DNA of 46,397 nt from Zarea fungicola. Its lineage: Eukaryota > Ascomycota > Sordariomycetes > Hypocreales > Cordycipitaceae. A program made the position numbers and the translations under genes. The DNA is taken from contig FWCC01000071.1 in assembly GCA_900169235.1 (NCBI GenBank), positions 9,090-55,486 of the forward strand, read 5' to 3'. Of this stretch, positions 1 through 10,754 are shown one piece after another; position 1 is the stretch's first letter, and every line of letters begins with the position of its first letter. A model generated the notes under the pieces. It saw only the letters and a list, made by a program, of their open reading frames with translations, had not been told where the DNA came from and did not search any database.

Positions 1-199
1 TGTCAGATGCGTACTCTGTCAGACGCGTTATAATCTGCTACGGCCGGTGACAAGGATGATAAAAAAAGACATGCTTCTACTACTCCAGTCTCCATTGCCG
101 TCATGTAGTAGCGAAACACTTTAAAACACATATTCTGTAGATGCAAAGCAATCCTGCAACTATTATTGAAATTCTATCCAATGCTATCCAACTATTTCG

Positions 200-2035
200 C
201 TAGTATTTATAGACAAACCCATTCTTGGCCTGTCTCGTCCTGTTCTGCCACACATAGTAGCAGTGCAAGGCCACACAATTCACTGCCACAAACAAGAGCA
301 AAGCAGCGTTGGTCCAGTGTCCCGTGGGATAGCCCTTTGAGGCCTCCGTGGCCTTGTAGATCCAGACTCCGACAATCTGTCCAGGCGCGCCCATGGAAAT
401 ATTGAGCGCAATGGCCAGGCCGATGCCCGCCGTCGAGTGCAAGTTGCTGGACAGCCAACCCAGGAGGGGCGGGATGCACGCAAAAGCACCAGATGCAGCC
501 ACAATGAGGCATCCATATCGTTGCTACCAAAACTTGTTAGAATGGAGATGCTTTCACCAGAAAAAAATGGGACGAAGAGGAGACATACAGTGTAGCTGTG
601 AGGGGGCAATAGCGCCGACGCCATGAAGCCAGCGGCGCCAATTGTTGAGAATACTGCCGAGTGCAGGGCGCGTCTACCGTTTTGTCAGCTGAGTTCTCTG
701 TTTTTGTGACAGCAAATGTTTCCAATCTTACGAATTCGTTCGGTCGCTGGACCAAGAGACAAGCAGCGTCACCACATACGCAGCGGCATATGGTGGTACC
801 GTCAGTAGCTGGGCTTGGAGATTTTCAAACTACAGTACTGTTAGCATACTATAAACAGATCTTAGGGTTGTGAGCAATTACCCCGAGGCCTGCGACAATG
901 GAGGGTGTAAACAGAGACAGACTGGAGAACGGCGTCGAAATACCAAAGTAAATCTATTCCAGTGTCAGATTAATTATTCGCCGTTTCTCATTGGGATTTT
1001 GAACTTACGATATAATGGCACCAGAGACGCCATTCTAGCAATGTCTCCTTTGCATCGGCCCAGGTTAGCGACTTTGCCGAGCCTTGTGATCCCTGTTTGG
1101 CGAGCCGCTCCGCCGCCAGAGCCTTCTCCTCGGCTGAGAGCCACGAAGCTGTCTCGGGATAATCTGGCAGCAGAAACCAGACAAAGACAGAGGATACAAT
1201 CGAGGGCAGCCCCTCCAGGATAAACAGCCATCGCCAGCCAGAAAGACCTTGAACCTGGTTCATGTGTCCAACACCAAACGCAATCGCGCCGCCAAATGCG
1301 CCTGCCAGTGTCGCCGAAGCAAGGATGGTCGCGACTCTCAGCGATCGCTCTTCCGGCCGATACCAGAATGTTAGATAGTAAACCAAACCAGGAAAGAGGC
1401 CTAGTGTTTAATGGTCAGTGGTGTTGTTGAATACAAAAGCCCAGGTTTAGTGAGCGAGCAGACGGGGCAAAGAACGAACCGGCTTCAAATACGCCCAGAA
1501 GGAAGCGAATCGCCGTAACAGTGGCATAGTTTTGGGCACCGGCGAGGCCCATTGTGATGGCACCCCATGACAGCATGAGAAAGGAGATCCAGCGGCTCGG
1601 TCGCAGGCGCTTCAGGAAGTAGTTGGACGGGACCTCAAACACGGCATAGGCGACGAGAAAGACCATGAGCGCAATCGTGTACTGAAACGCCGTCATTTTG
1701 GTCTCTTGCAGCAGGTCATGGCCAGTGGAGGCGTTGAGAATCTTGGCGTTGCCAATGTTGGAGCGATCGAGATAGCAGAGCAGATAGATGGCACTTGTGA
1801 GCGGGATGATGCGAACATCTTGCCTCCTGACCAAGCGCTTCTGAAGCGCCTGGTCTACTGGAGGGGACCCGTCAGAGGCATCCTCAAAGGCATCCTGGCT
1901 GTGTGGTTAATTTTTGGTGCCCCCTTTTCCCAGCAGAAATGGAGAATATTTGAGATTTCTCACCTGATTCGCCTCAATGTCCTCTTTGCGGTGGACAGTC
2001 TCCATGAGTTCGGCGTCGGGCTTGTCTCCTGCCAT
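200..2035 (-). CDS. MFS permease, ACS/Dal5 (allantoate permease-like) family
   Basis: Predicted plasma-membrane symporter of the anion:cation symporter family, whose fungal members take up carboxylates such as allantoate, nicotinate or pantothenate; the substrate here is unknown. I rebuild seven exons: 2035-1964, 1894-1480, 1400-1009, 953-882, 808-732, 673-589 and 523-200, all with GT/AG borders and continuous frame, giving 478 residues, normal for the family. The family signature LCYLDRSNIGNAKI lies at the start of TM1. Other family-like stretches are FEVPSNYFLKRLRPSRW, GWRWLFILEG and a late FACIPPLLGWLSSN segment. About 12 hydrophobic segments are visible. The start ATG at 2035 opens a short acidic cytosolic N-terminus (MAGDKPDAELME) broken by the first intron. 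It is divergently transcribed from the tannase gene, which suggests co-regulation. Family assignment is firm; substrate is not. Confidence 0.9.
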
Positions 2036-2605
2036 TGATTGTGTAGCTGTTGGTATTGTGCAGTAGATTGTCAAGACTGGTGGTGTTGACGACGCACGCC
2101 GAAATGAAAATCAGTCACCCCCTACAACTCTTATGTATCTTCTCTCTGAGCAGGAAGGCTTGCTGACGACTCCAACCTTCAGAGTCCAATGTAAGGTGAG
2201 GAGGTAATGCAGCAGGGTAAAAGCGGGCGACCCGCACCGAAGTATCGGTGTGGCGTCGCCGAAGCCACTCCAGGCTTGGAGAAGCGCCTCTCCGGGGTAG
2301 AAGGTCTGGGGAAATCGTGGAGAAGCGACATTGAATATCCCGAAGCACTGCGGGGAGAACAGAAACCGATGCGACTTGCCCGGCACCAAACATATTCTCA
2401 TCTGCCGTGCTGATCGTTGAACTAGAGCATAATGCCTCGAGGAGGAAACTCCGACAGCAAACCAAAGGGGCGGGCGAAGGGGTATGTGCACTATGTGCGC
2501 AGTCTTGGCATACTTAACTCGGGCTATGGCTCCCTACGGCCGTCACCAAGTTGTTGGGATTATCGTAGGCACATTGTACAAGTTTTACGTTCTGAATATA
2601 TCATT
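2036..2605. promoter_or_regulatory. Shared divergent promoter of MFS permease and tannase
   Basis: The 570 bases between the two start codons are the only upstream sequence either gene can use without entering the other. I see no convincing gene inside; reading frames that cross it lack support. It contains a 16-base palindrome at 2235-2250 and a CCG-N8-CGG arrangement at 2340-2353. Both resemble the paired CGG half-sites bound by fungal Zn2Cys6 factors. Functional use is inferred. Confidence 0.55.
2235..2250. promoter_or_regulatory. Palindrome CACCGA-N4-TCGGTG in divergent promoter
   Basis: Two perfect 6-base arms separated by AGTA. The core reads CCG-N6-CGG, an everted pair of CGG half-sites of the kind recognised by Zn2Cys6 dimers. 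It lies about 215 bases from the permease start and 355 from the tannase start. The palindrome is seen directly; factor binding is inference. Confidence 0.35.
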
Positions 2606-4344
2606 ATGCTCTCTGTCTTTGCGGCTGCCACAATTACATTGTGGGTGTCTCTCCACACCGCTCATGCGCTGTCATTCCAACAACAATGCGAAGGTTTTGT
2701 CCTCCGGCACGCTACCGCAATAATTTCAAATGCCACTTTTATAGCAGCTGGAAGTTACACTACTACCTTGTACAATATAACTTCAACGAACAAGATACCG
2801 TTCTGTCGTATCTCTGCAGCGCAACCCTATCCCACGAACAATCGCGTTCAGTTTGAAGTATGGCTGCCCGACCCAAATGTCTACAATAACAGATTCCTCG
2901 TCGTGGGTAAGTCTTTTTAACAAATCCATCACAATAATGAGTAAAACTAACGCGGAAGCAATTGGGCAGGAAACGGAGGAATGGCTGGTATCCTTGACGA
3001 AACCTCGCTCATGTCGTGCCTCAATCAGAACTTTGCCTGCGCTACGGGCGATTCTGGTCACAGCGCAAAGGACAACAACAATGGCAGCGGCTATCCTGGT
3101 GTCTATCTTCCGTACCTCCACGACCGGGAACAAACGCTGGCATGGATTCACAATTCCATCGCCTTGCTCACGGCCCCGGCAAAGAAAATCGTCCGGACCA
3201 TGTACGGCCGTCGTCCAAAACATTCGTACTACGCGGGCTGTTCGACGGGAGGTGCTCAGGGATTTGCCTTGGCGCAATTCCATCCGCAACTATTTGATGG
3301 TATCGTGGCAGGTAGTCCAGGTAATTGGTATTCCCATTTGGCACTGTCATTTCTGTGGAATACAGTGCCCGAAAATGTAAATTCTCTTCATTGTGCCCCC
3401 GATTCTCTTTGGTAAACAAAAATCTGACCGAGTCACAATAGAGCCTGTCTTTCCTCTCACAGTCCGATCTGAATCTCATCACAGCGGCTGCTTTAAAGAA
3501 ATGCGACGCCATAGACGGTGTCACGGACGGTTTGATTGAGAATCCACTGAAGTGCCATTTCGACATTGAAACCCTGCAGTGTCCCTCGTCCCAGCCAAAC
3601 AGCGGAGCGGCATCATGCCTGTCCGCGCAAAAGATTCAGCAGGCCAAGAACATTTACGCCGGACCGAAACGGGCGGCATCCAACGCCGCCGTCTACCCTG
3701 GATTTTCTGTTGGCAGCGAAATCAGCTGGGCGATGCAGGAGCAGGGTCTTTCCTCGGCATTTAGCATCCCCATTCTGCAAAACCTCGTCTTCAACAATCT
3801 AGCTTATAATGCGTCCACATTCAACTGGGGCACAGATGTCGATCTTGTGGACAAGAGATCGGGCAGTCTCATGGACGCCATTACCACCGACTTGTCTTCA
3901 TTTAGAGCAACCGGTGCCAAAATGGTGGTGACTCAGGGATGGGCTGACCCATTCAACGCGGCCCTCTGGCCGATACAGCATCGAGAGCAGCTGCAAAATA
4001 CAATGCGCGGCAACGTGGACGATTGGTTCTCCCTCTTCATGGTTCCTGGTGGCGGGCATTGCGGTGCCGCACCAGGATACCCACATGTTCCTGTATGTTT
4101 CTTTGAAAAGAACAACGATTCGATTGCACTGCATCACGTTTGCTAACATTCTAATACCTAGGCAAACTGGCATTCACTCGATGTCCTGATTGATTGGGTT
4201 GAGGGCGGGAAGAAACCGAAAGCGATGCTAAGCAGCGATCCGTCCGATGGTAGCAACAGTACACGGAAATTATGTCCCTGGCCAAAGACTGCTAAATATG
4301 CGGCAGGCGATGTTCATAATTGGGAGTCTTACACATGTCAATAA
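2606..4344 (+). CDS. Secreted tannase / feruloyl esterase family protein
   Basis: Predicted extracellular serine esterase that cleaves galloyl, feruloyl or related phenolic esters from plant material. Four exons (2606-2906, 2970-3376, 3463-4092, 4162-4344) give 506 residues, a usual length for the family. The ATG at 2606 starts a signal peptide (hydrophobic core VFAAATITLWVSL, likely cut after AHA near residue 21); an in-frame reading farther upstream only lengthens it without adding a domain. The catalytic set is complete: C191-S192 in GCSTGGAQG, D398 in GWADPFNA and H435-C436 in GGGHCGA. This is the CS-D-HC motif in which the two cysteines normally form a disulfide tying nucleophile and histidine together. 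The stretch CDAIDGVTDGLIENP resembles the family's calcium-binding lid. Several N-glycosylation sequons are present. It is divergent from an ACS permease. Tannase and feruloyl esterase activities cannot be told apart here. Confidence 0.92.
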
Positions 4345-4953
4345 TAGTGGTGAGAGACTAGTGGAGAGGACTAGTACACCGCACTGCTGAGATTTTTCTA
4401 CTAGGGCTACGATCAATAGTTTAAAACTATAAATAGTTAAAAAAGACATTCTTTACAAAAAATTCTACATCCAACAACTCAAACTACAAGCACGCCTTGT
4501 GTCGATGCTCAAGGAACAGTTTTCAAATCTGAAGATATGGCTGTAGGGTAGCTTGTCGAGGAACAATCCGTAATAGTGTCAGCTCCGATGAAGTATTACG
4601 CTTGGCAACTATCTATACATCATATGAATCGCCAAGTTAACATTTGAAACATAAAACCCAAAAAAGTACTGCCTACTCTGGCTCTTAATATATTTAGTTA
4701 TCAATATATTTTATTCTCATTTTATTGTCTACCATCTGATCCTCTGCCTCCGCAACACAATGGCCACCTCCCACTCATTCACACTTGAGTGGGGCCGTTG
4801 AACTGATCTTATCGATAAGCGCAGATCCAGAAAAAAATTACAACTGACCTGTCCACCGAAAAAAAGAGGCCAGCCATCCGACATTGTGGTTCTTCTTCAC
4901 CCGCATTGCCCATACCTCAATCCTATACATACCCTGATAATACAAATATCAAA
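4345..4953. other. Intergenic, tannase 3' end to NOP16 promoter
   Basis: No gene is visible. The middle (about 4685-4730) is very AT-rich. A GATA palindrome lies at 4808-4819 close to the NOP16 start. Confidence 0.6.
4808..4819. promoter_or_regulatory. Palindromic GATA pair CTTATCGATAAG
   Basis: A perfect 12-base palindrome holding two overlapping GATA sites in opposite orientation, about 135 bases before the NOP16 ATG. GATA factors such as AreA recognise HGATAR-type sites, so binding is possible. A 12-mer can also occur by chance. Confidence 0.3.
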
Positions 4954-5789
4954 ATGGGTCGCGAATTGCAAAAGAGAAAGCGCCGTTCCGGCCGCCAGCC
5001 GATCCGCCAATCCAACAAGAGCAAGAAGATTCTCAACCCGCGGGGCAACAACATTATTGCAGAGAACTGGTGCGTATTGTCCATTGACGCCCTTGCCAAA
5101 GCTCTCAGGCCAAGATCAAACTTTAGGCTAACCATGCTTCCAAATTAAGGGACAAGAAAGCCACGCTGTCGCAAAACTACCGCCGCCTCGGTCTCGTCTC
5201 CCGCCTCCGCGCCCCGACGGGCGGTGTCGAGGGCCGCCTGGACAAGTCCTCCATCGCCGCCCTGAAAGCCGCCCACTCCGCCGCCGACGCCGCCGCCTCG
5301 TCCTCCAACCCGTTTGCCATTGCCAGCACCGAAAAGGCCATCATCTCGGAAGCCCGCGTGGAGCGCGACGCCTCTGGCAAAATCATCCGCGTCATCCGCC
5401 AGGGCGGCGAGAACCCGCTCAACGATCCCCTCCGCTACCTCGACGACAAGGAGGAGGCTGAAGACGCAGAAATCGTGGAAATTGACAACGACGGCAGCTA
5501 CAACAAGGTGAAGAAGACCAAGGAGGAGCACGAGGAGTGGGGCGGCATCAACGACCCCGAGGGCGACGACGAGGGCATGACCGACGTGGTCCGCTCGCTG
5601 GTGGAGCAGGCCAGGAACCCGGCACCGAAAAAGGCCAGGCACCTGAGCGAGAGGGAGACGGAGTGGCTGGGGAAGCTCGTGGCCAAGTACGGCGACGACA
5701 CGAGGGCCATGGCCAGGGATGCCAGGCTCAACCCGATGCAGCAGACGGCGGCGGATATTGCGCGCAGGCTGAAGAAGCTGAATGCGTAA
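4954..5789 (+). CDS. NOP16: Ribosome biogenesis protein NOP16
   Basis: Nucleolar factor needed for 60S ribosomal subunit assembly. Two exons, 4954-5069 and 5150-5789, encode 251 residues, similar to yeast Nop16. The N-terminus (MGRELQKRKRRSGRQ) is strongly basic, as expected for nucleolar targeting. The intron splits the Trp of NWDKKATLSQNYRRLGL, the conserved NOP16 box, and the splice restores it exactly. The middle is Ala/Ser-rich, followed by an acidic stretch (DDKEEAEDAEIVEIDND). The C-terminal SERETEWLGKLVAKYGDD..AMARDARLNPMQQT is the hallmark end of the family. It lies downstream of, and on the same strand as, the tannase, but with 0.6 kb between them the genes are probably independent. 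No anomalies. Confidence 0.95.
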
Positions 5790-6336
5790 AAAAAACGAGA
5801 GAAACAATGGACGTCTTGTTCAGTTTTTGCTCAAGTGAGAATAATATCAAGGGCTGGGGTATATTCTAGTTGCATCTGGTTCAAGGGTTTTGTTGTCAGG
5901 CAGAGATGCAGGCGTTGAAAGGCGTTTTATTCTTCTTTACATCATTTTGCATTAGGATCTCATGATAAAAAACTGGTCGTTTTTGTATTGAAATAGAAAT
6001 ATCAACATGCATATGAATCAAACATGCATGAATCAAATCAAGTACACAATCGCATGTACCAGTAGTGTATGAATTTGTTTGAAATTTTGTGTAAATTAAA
6101 AACAAACTGTCCAAGTCTAAAACCTATTCCAACCCGTTCTATATACAGTCCCCTGGTGTGGACTGGAGGTGGTATCTCCCAATGCAAGACAAGTGGGCAA
6201 GTTCCATGTCAGGCAACACAGCGACAAGCAAGACAATACAAAGCTACCCACATCCCAAACGCCGTTTTAAATACAATGCAATGATCCCCGTTGCGTTCCG
6301 TCATACAAAATGGTTTGCAGCCATGTAAAATGCCGA
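5790..6336. other. Convergent 3' intergenic region
   Basis: Lies between the ends of NOP16 (plus) and the MARVEL gene (minus). It is AT-rich with no supported gene and should hold the 3' UTRs and poly(A) sites of both. Confidence 0.6.
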
Positions 6337-7337
6337 TTACCGGTCAACACGGTCATAGTTGGCCTGAGGAAACTGGGCGGCTGTTTCGACGGTAGGTGGA
6401 TGGTAGGACGAGACATTGGAGGCGGTAGGAGGCTCGGCCGTGTAGCCAGCCATGCTGGAGACGGCAGGAGAGCCGACGCGGGCAGCAGGGCGGTACTCCG
6501 TCTCGCTGTCAAACAAGGGGGCATTGACGCGGGGAGGCAGTGCACCGTAGCGGCTGGGGTCGTCGTCATCGTAGTGATCGCCGCCGCTGCTATAAGGGTT
6601 GGAGTTGCCGTGGCGATTGCCGAAGCTGCCGAGACCTTCATGTTCGTGATCCTCCATGTGAACGCGCTCATATGCTTCGTCACCATGGGGAGCCATGGAA
6701 AAGGCCTCTTTATCCGGGTCAATGTCGTTGGAGCCGCCGCGGATCTTGCGGTTGTCGTAGCCAGGCAGGTTGCCGTGAAAGTTAAAGTACGTCATGGTGT
6801 AGCCGCTGATGAAGGTTGTGGCACCAAAGAGGAGACTAGGAAAGGGAAAAAAAGGATGTTAATAAACATGCTGCGTGCTAAGCTTTGCACGGAGACGTAC
6901 GTGATGATGACACCCAGAGCAACAATGCCCTTGCTGAGACTGCACCTGGTGCCGCAGAGGTTGGCCGTGTTGTAGGCAGCTTGCGTCGCAAAGGCGGAGA
7001 GCCAGATGATGACGAAGAGGAGGTCGACGGCGAACATGGCGTGGACATTGGCGAATCGACGAGTGCGCTCGAACCTAGGCGTCATGATGAGGTAGATCCA
7101 AGCGGGAATGGAGAGGAAGAACTAGAGGTGAGCAGGTCAGCGGTAGCTCTGGATGGACTATGCGTGTCCATGTGTGCTTACGACTGCGAATGTCCAGCCA
7201 TTGTTTCCGACAATCTTGGCGTCCTTGCCAGTAAAGACGGCGAGTTCAAGGACCCAGAGGACGAAAGCCAAGGCAATCTGGGCAATGTGAAGGCCGAGCT
7301 TGACTGGCGGGACGCGGTCGGGATCAAACTCGATCAT
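6337..7337 (-). CDS. MARVEL-domain four-TM membrane protein
   Basis: Predicted integral membrane protein with a MARVEL-like fold, a family tied to lipid-ordered membrane domains and vesicle traffic. Three exons (7337-7182, 7121-6901, 6835-6337) give 291 residues. Four hydrophobic helices are visible: LHIAQIALAFVLWVLELAVF (about 15-34), WTFAVFFLSIPAWIYLIM, FAVDLLFVIIWLSAFATQAAY, and a fourth starting at GIVALGVIIT that is completed across the second intron (LLFGATTFISGY). A Cys pair (LCGTRCSL) lies before TM4. The long cytosolic C-terminus from about residue 140 is hydrophilic and rich in Gly, Asp, Pro and Tyr. It includes DHYDDDDPSRYG and ends in DRVDR. Start ATG 7337 is the first in frame. 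The residue 1-140 core fits the family; a specific role is not assigned. Confidence 0.85.
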
Positions 7338-8096
7338 TGTGTGGGAAACGAAACGTTGGTGGTGACGATGGTCGACTAGTAAACAATGGCGTCACAATCG
7401 GCTGCGTCCCCTCCAGAAATGTACTCTATTCGGCTCGAATGGGTCGATGTTTAATGCAGACGCAAATGGCTGTAGAAAGATGTAGCAGCGGCAGTTGTTG
7501 CAATGGTGGCGTATGCTCGGATCGCGGCAGAAGGGAGCTTAAAGTAGTGTGTGTCGTGGTGCAAAGTGATGGAGGGCGAGGATTAAAAATGCTAGCGTAG
7601 CGGTTGTGTAAAGGTCCAAGTTTGGCAGAGAGTAAGGATAGAGAGAAGGAGATGAAAAGATGATAATATGACAAGGGAGAGAGGAATGACACGGGAAGAG
7701 ACGGAAAGGTGGAAAGGAAAACGGCGAGAGGGTCAAGGAAAGAAGAAAGAGAAGAAGCCTGTTGCTTGCGTTGCTTTGGCTGTCAGCCCGATCTGTTGGC
7801 AGTGCGACAGCCGGAAGCCCAGCTGAAGCCCAGGAAGCCTACCTTGTACTGAGGCGCCGCTGTCCGCCCTGGCCTGGATTAGCGTCGCCAGAACCAAAGC
7901 ACCAGAGACAGTACTGTAGACAGTAGTGCTAAATAGGCTAAATATTGGCGTCCACAAGAGCCAGTGAAAAAAGGTAGCTAAAAAAAGCAGGGCAAGCGTT
8001 GCCGTTGCTGCGGCCACGCGGTGTCTGGGAGCTGTCCTAACGGTTCCACACCGGGCTAGTCTCGCACTGTGTTTTACAGGGCATCTCATGCTGTGA
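7338..8096. other. Upstream region of MARVEL gene
   Basis: No gene is supported. About 7615-7760 is strongly purine-rich on the plus strand, so pyrimidine-rich on the minus strand, which fits a fungal promoter/5' leader for the minus-strand MARVEL gene. Confidence 0.5.
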
Positions 8097-8661
8097 TTAG
8101 CTGGTGCTGCTGCGTCCTCCATGAGGCAGATTTACTCCCGAGCTCCCGCAGAGCCGCCCAGTCAAAGAGATTGACACACTACCGAAGCCGCGACAGTGAT
8201 TGACGGCACTGTGCGTACCCGGACCTCCCGCCGACTGGCGCTGCTGCTGTACTGCGTCAGGCATCAGTGGGCGCTCAGCCACAATGGCTACGCCTTCAGC
8301 CGCATCATGCTTCAGGTTCTCTTTGGCCTGTTTGCGATTGGCCTTTTCGCCTCGCACAGACATGAGCTGCATGTCCTGTGGCAATTGCCTTTGAACTCAA
8401 ACCATCAATCATCTGGAACAAGGTTTCATCAAATTCATCACGTTTGCCTTTTTTCTTCTGCAGCATGTCCCAATCTTGCTTTACGCCTTCAACGTCTTTG
8501 GCATTATTATGTACTGGTGCTGACCTGCCAACCAGCCCACCCGTAACAAGTATGGAGGCGAACCACCACGCCAAGCGTCTTGGGCTTGGGATCGACATAA
8601 ACTCAGCCTCTAATGCCAAGATCCTCCTCTCTTCACCGAATGGTATCATCCAAGCCTCCAT
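8097..8661 (-). other. Possible small gene or pseudogene, unrecognised
   Basis: Two overlapping minus-strand frames look partly protein-like. The first starts at ATG 8661 (MEAWMIPFGEERR), has a short hydrophobic stretch (WWFASILVTGGLVG), then a charged segment (KKKGKRDEFDETLFQMIDGL). The second, from 8384, reads SVRGEKANRKQAKENLKHDA with reasonable fungal codon use. They could be two parts of one gene joined by an intron or separated by a frameshift. The only nearby GT/AG pair gives an intron too short to be credible. No family is recognised. It may equally be chance open sequence. Confidence 0.2.
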
Positions 8662-8805
8662 GTACAGTCATCGCCCCTCCATTCAAAGCCCAAGTACCAG
8701 AAACAATATTATATCCAACATTAATCATGCCATTTTCAACATGTCTTGTATACAAACAGCCAAATTCCATACAACCAAAAAAATGCAGTCCACGCCATGT
8801 CAGCT

Positions 8806-9444
8806 TCAAAGCGCAGCCATGACGCCAAACACCAACGCCAAGACGCCTACACTCCAGCTCGCCACCAGGGCGCTGCCGCTGCTGGGCTTCTTGGTTGGCG
8901 TCGGTGTCGTCGTCGCGCTGCCCGTCGTCGATGATCCGCCTGCGGCCGACGACGGTGACGATGAGGATTGACTTGATTGTGCCGCCGACGAGGAACTGGA
9001 GCTTGAATCACCATCATCCTGCCCAGATGTACTCGAAAATACAGGCGCCGTCGGCAGCGGCGTGCCGTCCGCCGTCGTAGATGGCAGCGTCCACACGCCG
9101 CCCTGATCCGTGCTGTGCTGCGTGCACACGCTCCGCGAGTAGTCGCACGACGCGCCGGGCTGGCAGCACAGGTTGATGCCGCTGCCAAAGCTGCAGTAGA
9201 GCGTCGCGCCCGCGCACGAGTCGGCGCACATGCCCACCCCCTTGCTGGATGTGCATTTCGAGCCCTGCGGGCAGCACCCGTTTCCGTCGCCGCACGCCGT
9301 CTTGCCCGCGTTGCATTGGCCGCTGTCTGCCCGTCGGTCGAGCAGCACGGCGGCGGCTGTGACCTTGGCTTCTCTGGCTTGCAGAACCCTGTCGCATAGG
9401 GCGGACTGCGCCAAGAGAATGGTTGTGGCGAGGCCGAACTTCAT
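8806..9444 (-). CDS. GPI-anchored cysteine-rich cell-surface protein
   Basis: Single-exon gene of 212 residues. The ATG at 9444 is chosen because it opens a clean signal peptide (MKFGLATTILLAQSALC); an upstream in-frame Met would bury it. Mature residues about 45-110 hold ten or more cysteines in spaced pairs: CNAGKTACGDGNGCCPQGSKC, then CADSCAGATLYCSF and NLCCQPGASCDY. The CC doublets suggest a disulfide-knotted module. A Ser/Thr/Gly-rich stalk follows (about 130-185, with a run of eight Ser). The C-terminus, after KKPSSGSA, is a hydrophobic tail ending in GVMAAL, a typical GPI-attachment signal. The protein is therefore probably displayed on plasma membrane or wall. Similar architectures are common in ascomycetes, but I cannot name a family beyond that. 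Confidence 0.85.
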   Translation of the reverse strand: MKFGLATTILLAQSALCDRVLQAREAKVTAAAVLLDRRADSGQCNAGKTACGDGNGCCPQGSKCTSSKGVGMCADSCAGATLYCSFGSGINLCCQPGASCDYSRSVCTQHSTDQGGVWTLPSTTADGTPLPTAPVFSSTSGQDDGDSSSSSSSAAQSSQSSSSPSSAAGGSSTTGSATTTPTPTKKPSSGSALVASWSVGVLALVFGVMAAL

Positions 9445-10754
9445 TGTTAAATTCTTGCTAAAGTGTCGAGAAAAAAAATTGAAAGAAAAACTCGCTGTGT
9501 GTTGTAGAGATACCAAACAACAGCAAAGTCGTAAACTATGTACTACTCTTTGATTTTAAGATGAAATTGAGGAGAAATCTGAATCGGCCCCTTGTCACAA
9601 GTAAATGAAGGATGGATCCTCAAACACCTAACAAGGCTGAGGTTATTACAATGATGACGCTGTTGGTGAGCGCTATTCCCTACTCGGCCTATCATGGCTC
9701 CGCCAGTTCTAATTTAGGAAAGCCAGCACTGGGGCTAGGCAGACCGGTTTAATTTAGGCTCGCTTATTGCCTTTTACCAGTTGGTCATTCACCGGTTCGG
9801 AGCCAACATGGGAATGCACAATAACATTCTACATGTATTTTGTGCATTTCTTCCTATATCGCCTTTGAATCAGATTGGACAACTACCAGTAACACAGTCT
9901 GCAGTTTTGTCATTAATTTATGTGTACATTGTAGATTTACAGCCTCGTTGACTGCCGAGCAAATCGTACCTCTCCAGGCAGAACGATTCTATCTATAGAA
10001 CAAATTGAGGGGTTATTGCCGAACGTATCATGTTGATATGCTTCGATGGCTTTCACATCCCGGCAGAGATGTTCCTACTCTGGACCAAGTTGAGCGTTAT
10101 CAGCTCATATGACTGCAAGACTACTGAGGAATCAGCCTGTCGTAAACAGGGAATCCAACTACTTTATGCAGTTTTCTTTACGGAGTACCACAGATAATTT
10201 TAGGCATAAGCGTGTCTTACTGTGAAATCGTGTGGATCCTGTCACTATATTAATGTCACGCAGATGGATAATAATCAAGCCTTGGTTGTGGCTGGCCACT
10301 TTTGGCGCAACAATTAAACATGTCCCCGCCGCGTCAATCCACGCAGCCCCATACACTGAGACACGATCAGATCTCAGATTCCGCAGAGCACGAGACCGGA
10401 TTCTGCTACTTTACTGATTGAAATTTTTAACCGCGTAAGCGATGGAAATGTTGGCTGCGTAGTATGGCATGCAAGTCGCGTTTCCACGTTCACAAAGTCA
10501 CGGCAACAGAGTACCTCTTCTTTGAGGAAATCATATCCTCAGACTCTATATTGAACTGGATTGTACTTTTACTAGCTTCTTTACATGTCTCTCATCATTT
10601 CCTTCCAGAAAGATATCAACTTACATGCCGGGGATCCGTGAGTACATTTCCACCCGCAGGAAAATGCAGTATCAAAATTCAACCACTGTACCCAGAGCAA
10701 GTCGACCCGTCTACGTAAAGGCTCATAGAACCGTCACCTAATTAGATAAATGGT
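9445..10754. other. Intergenic 1.3 kb
   Basis: No gene is supported; all open frames are short and lack recognisable features. It contains the promoter of the minus-strand cysteine-rich gene (right of 9445) and the 3' flank of the FAD oxidase. Confidence 0.6.

Noticed and set aside
8378..8971. 197-codon plus-strand frame
   Set aside because: Its C-terminal third is antisense to the well-supported GPI-type cysteine-rich gene, and the rest lacks features.
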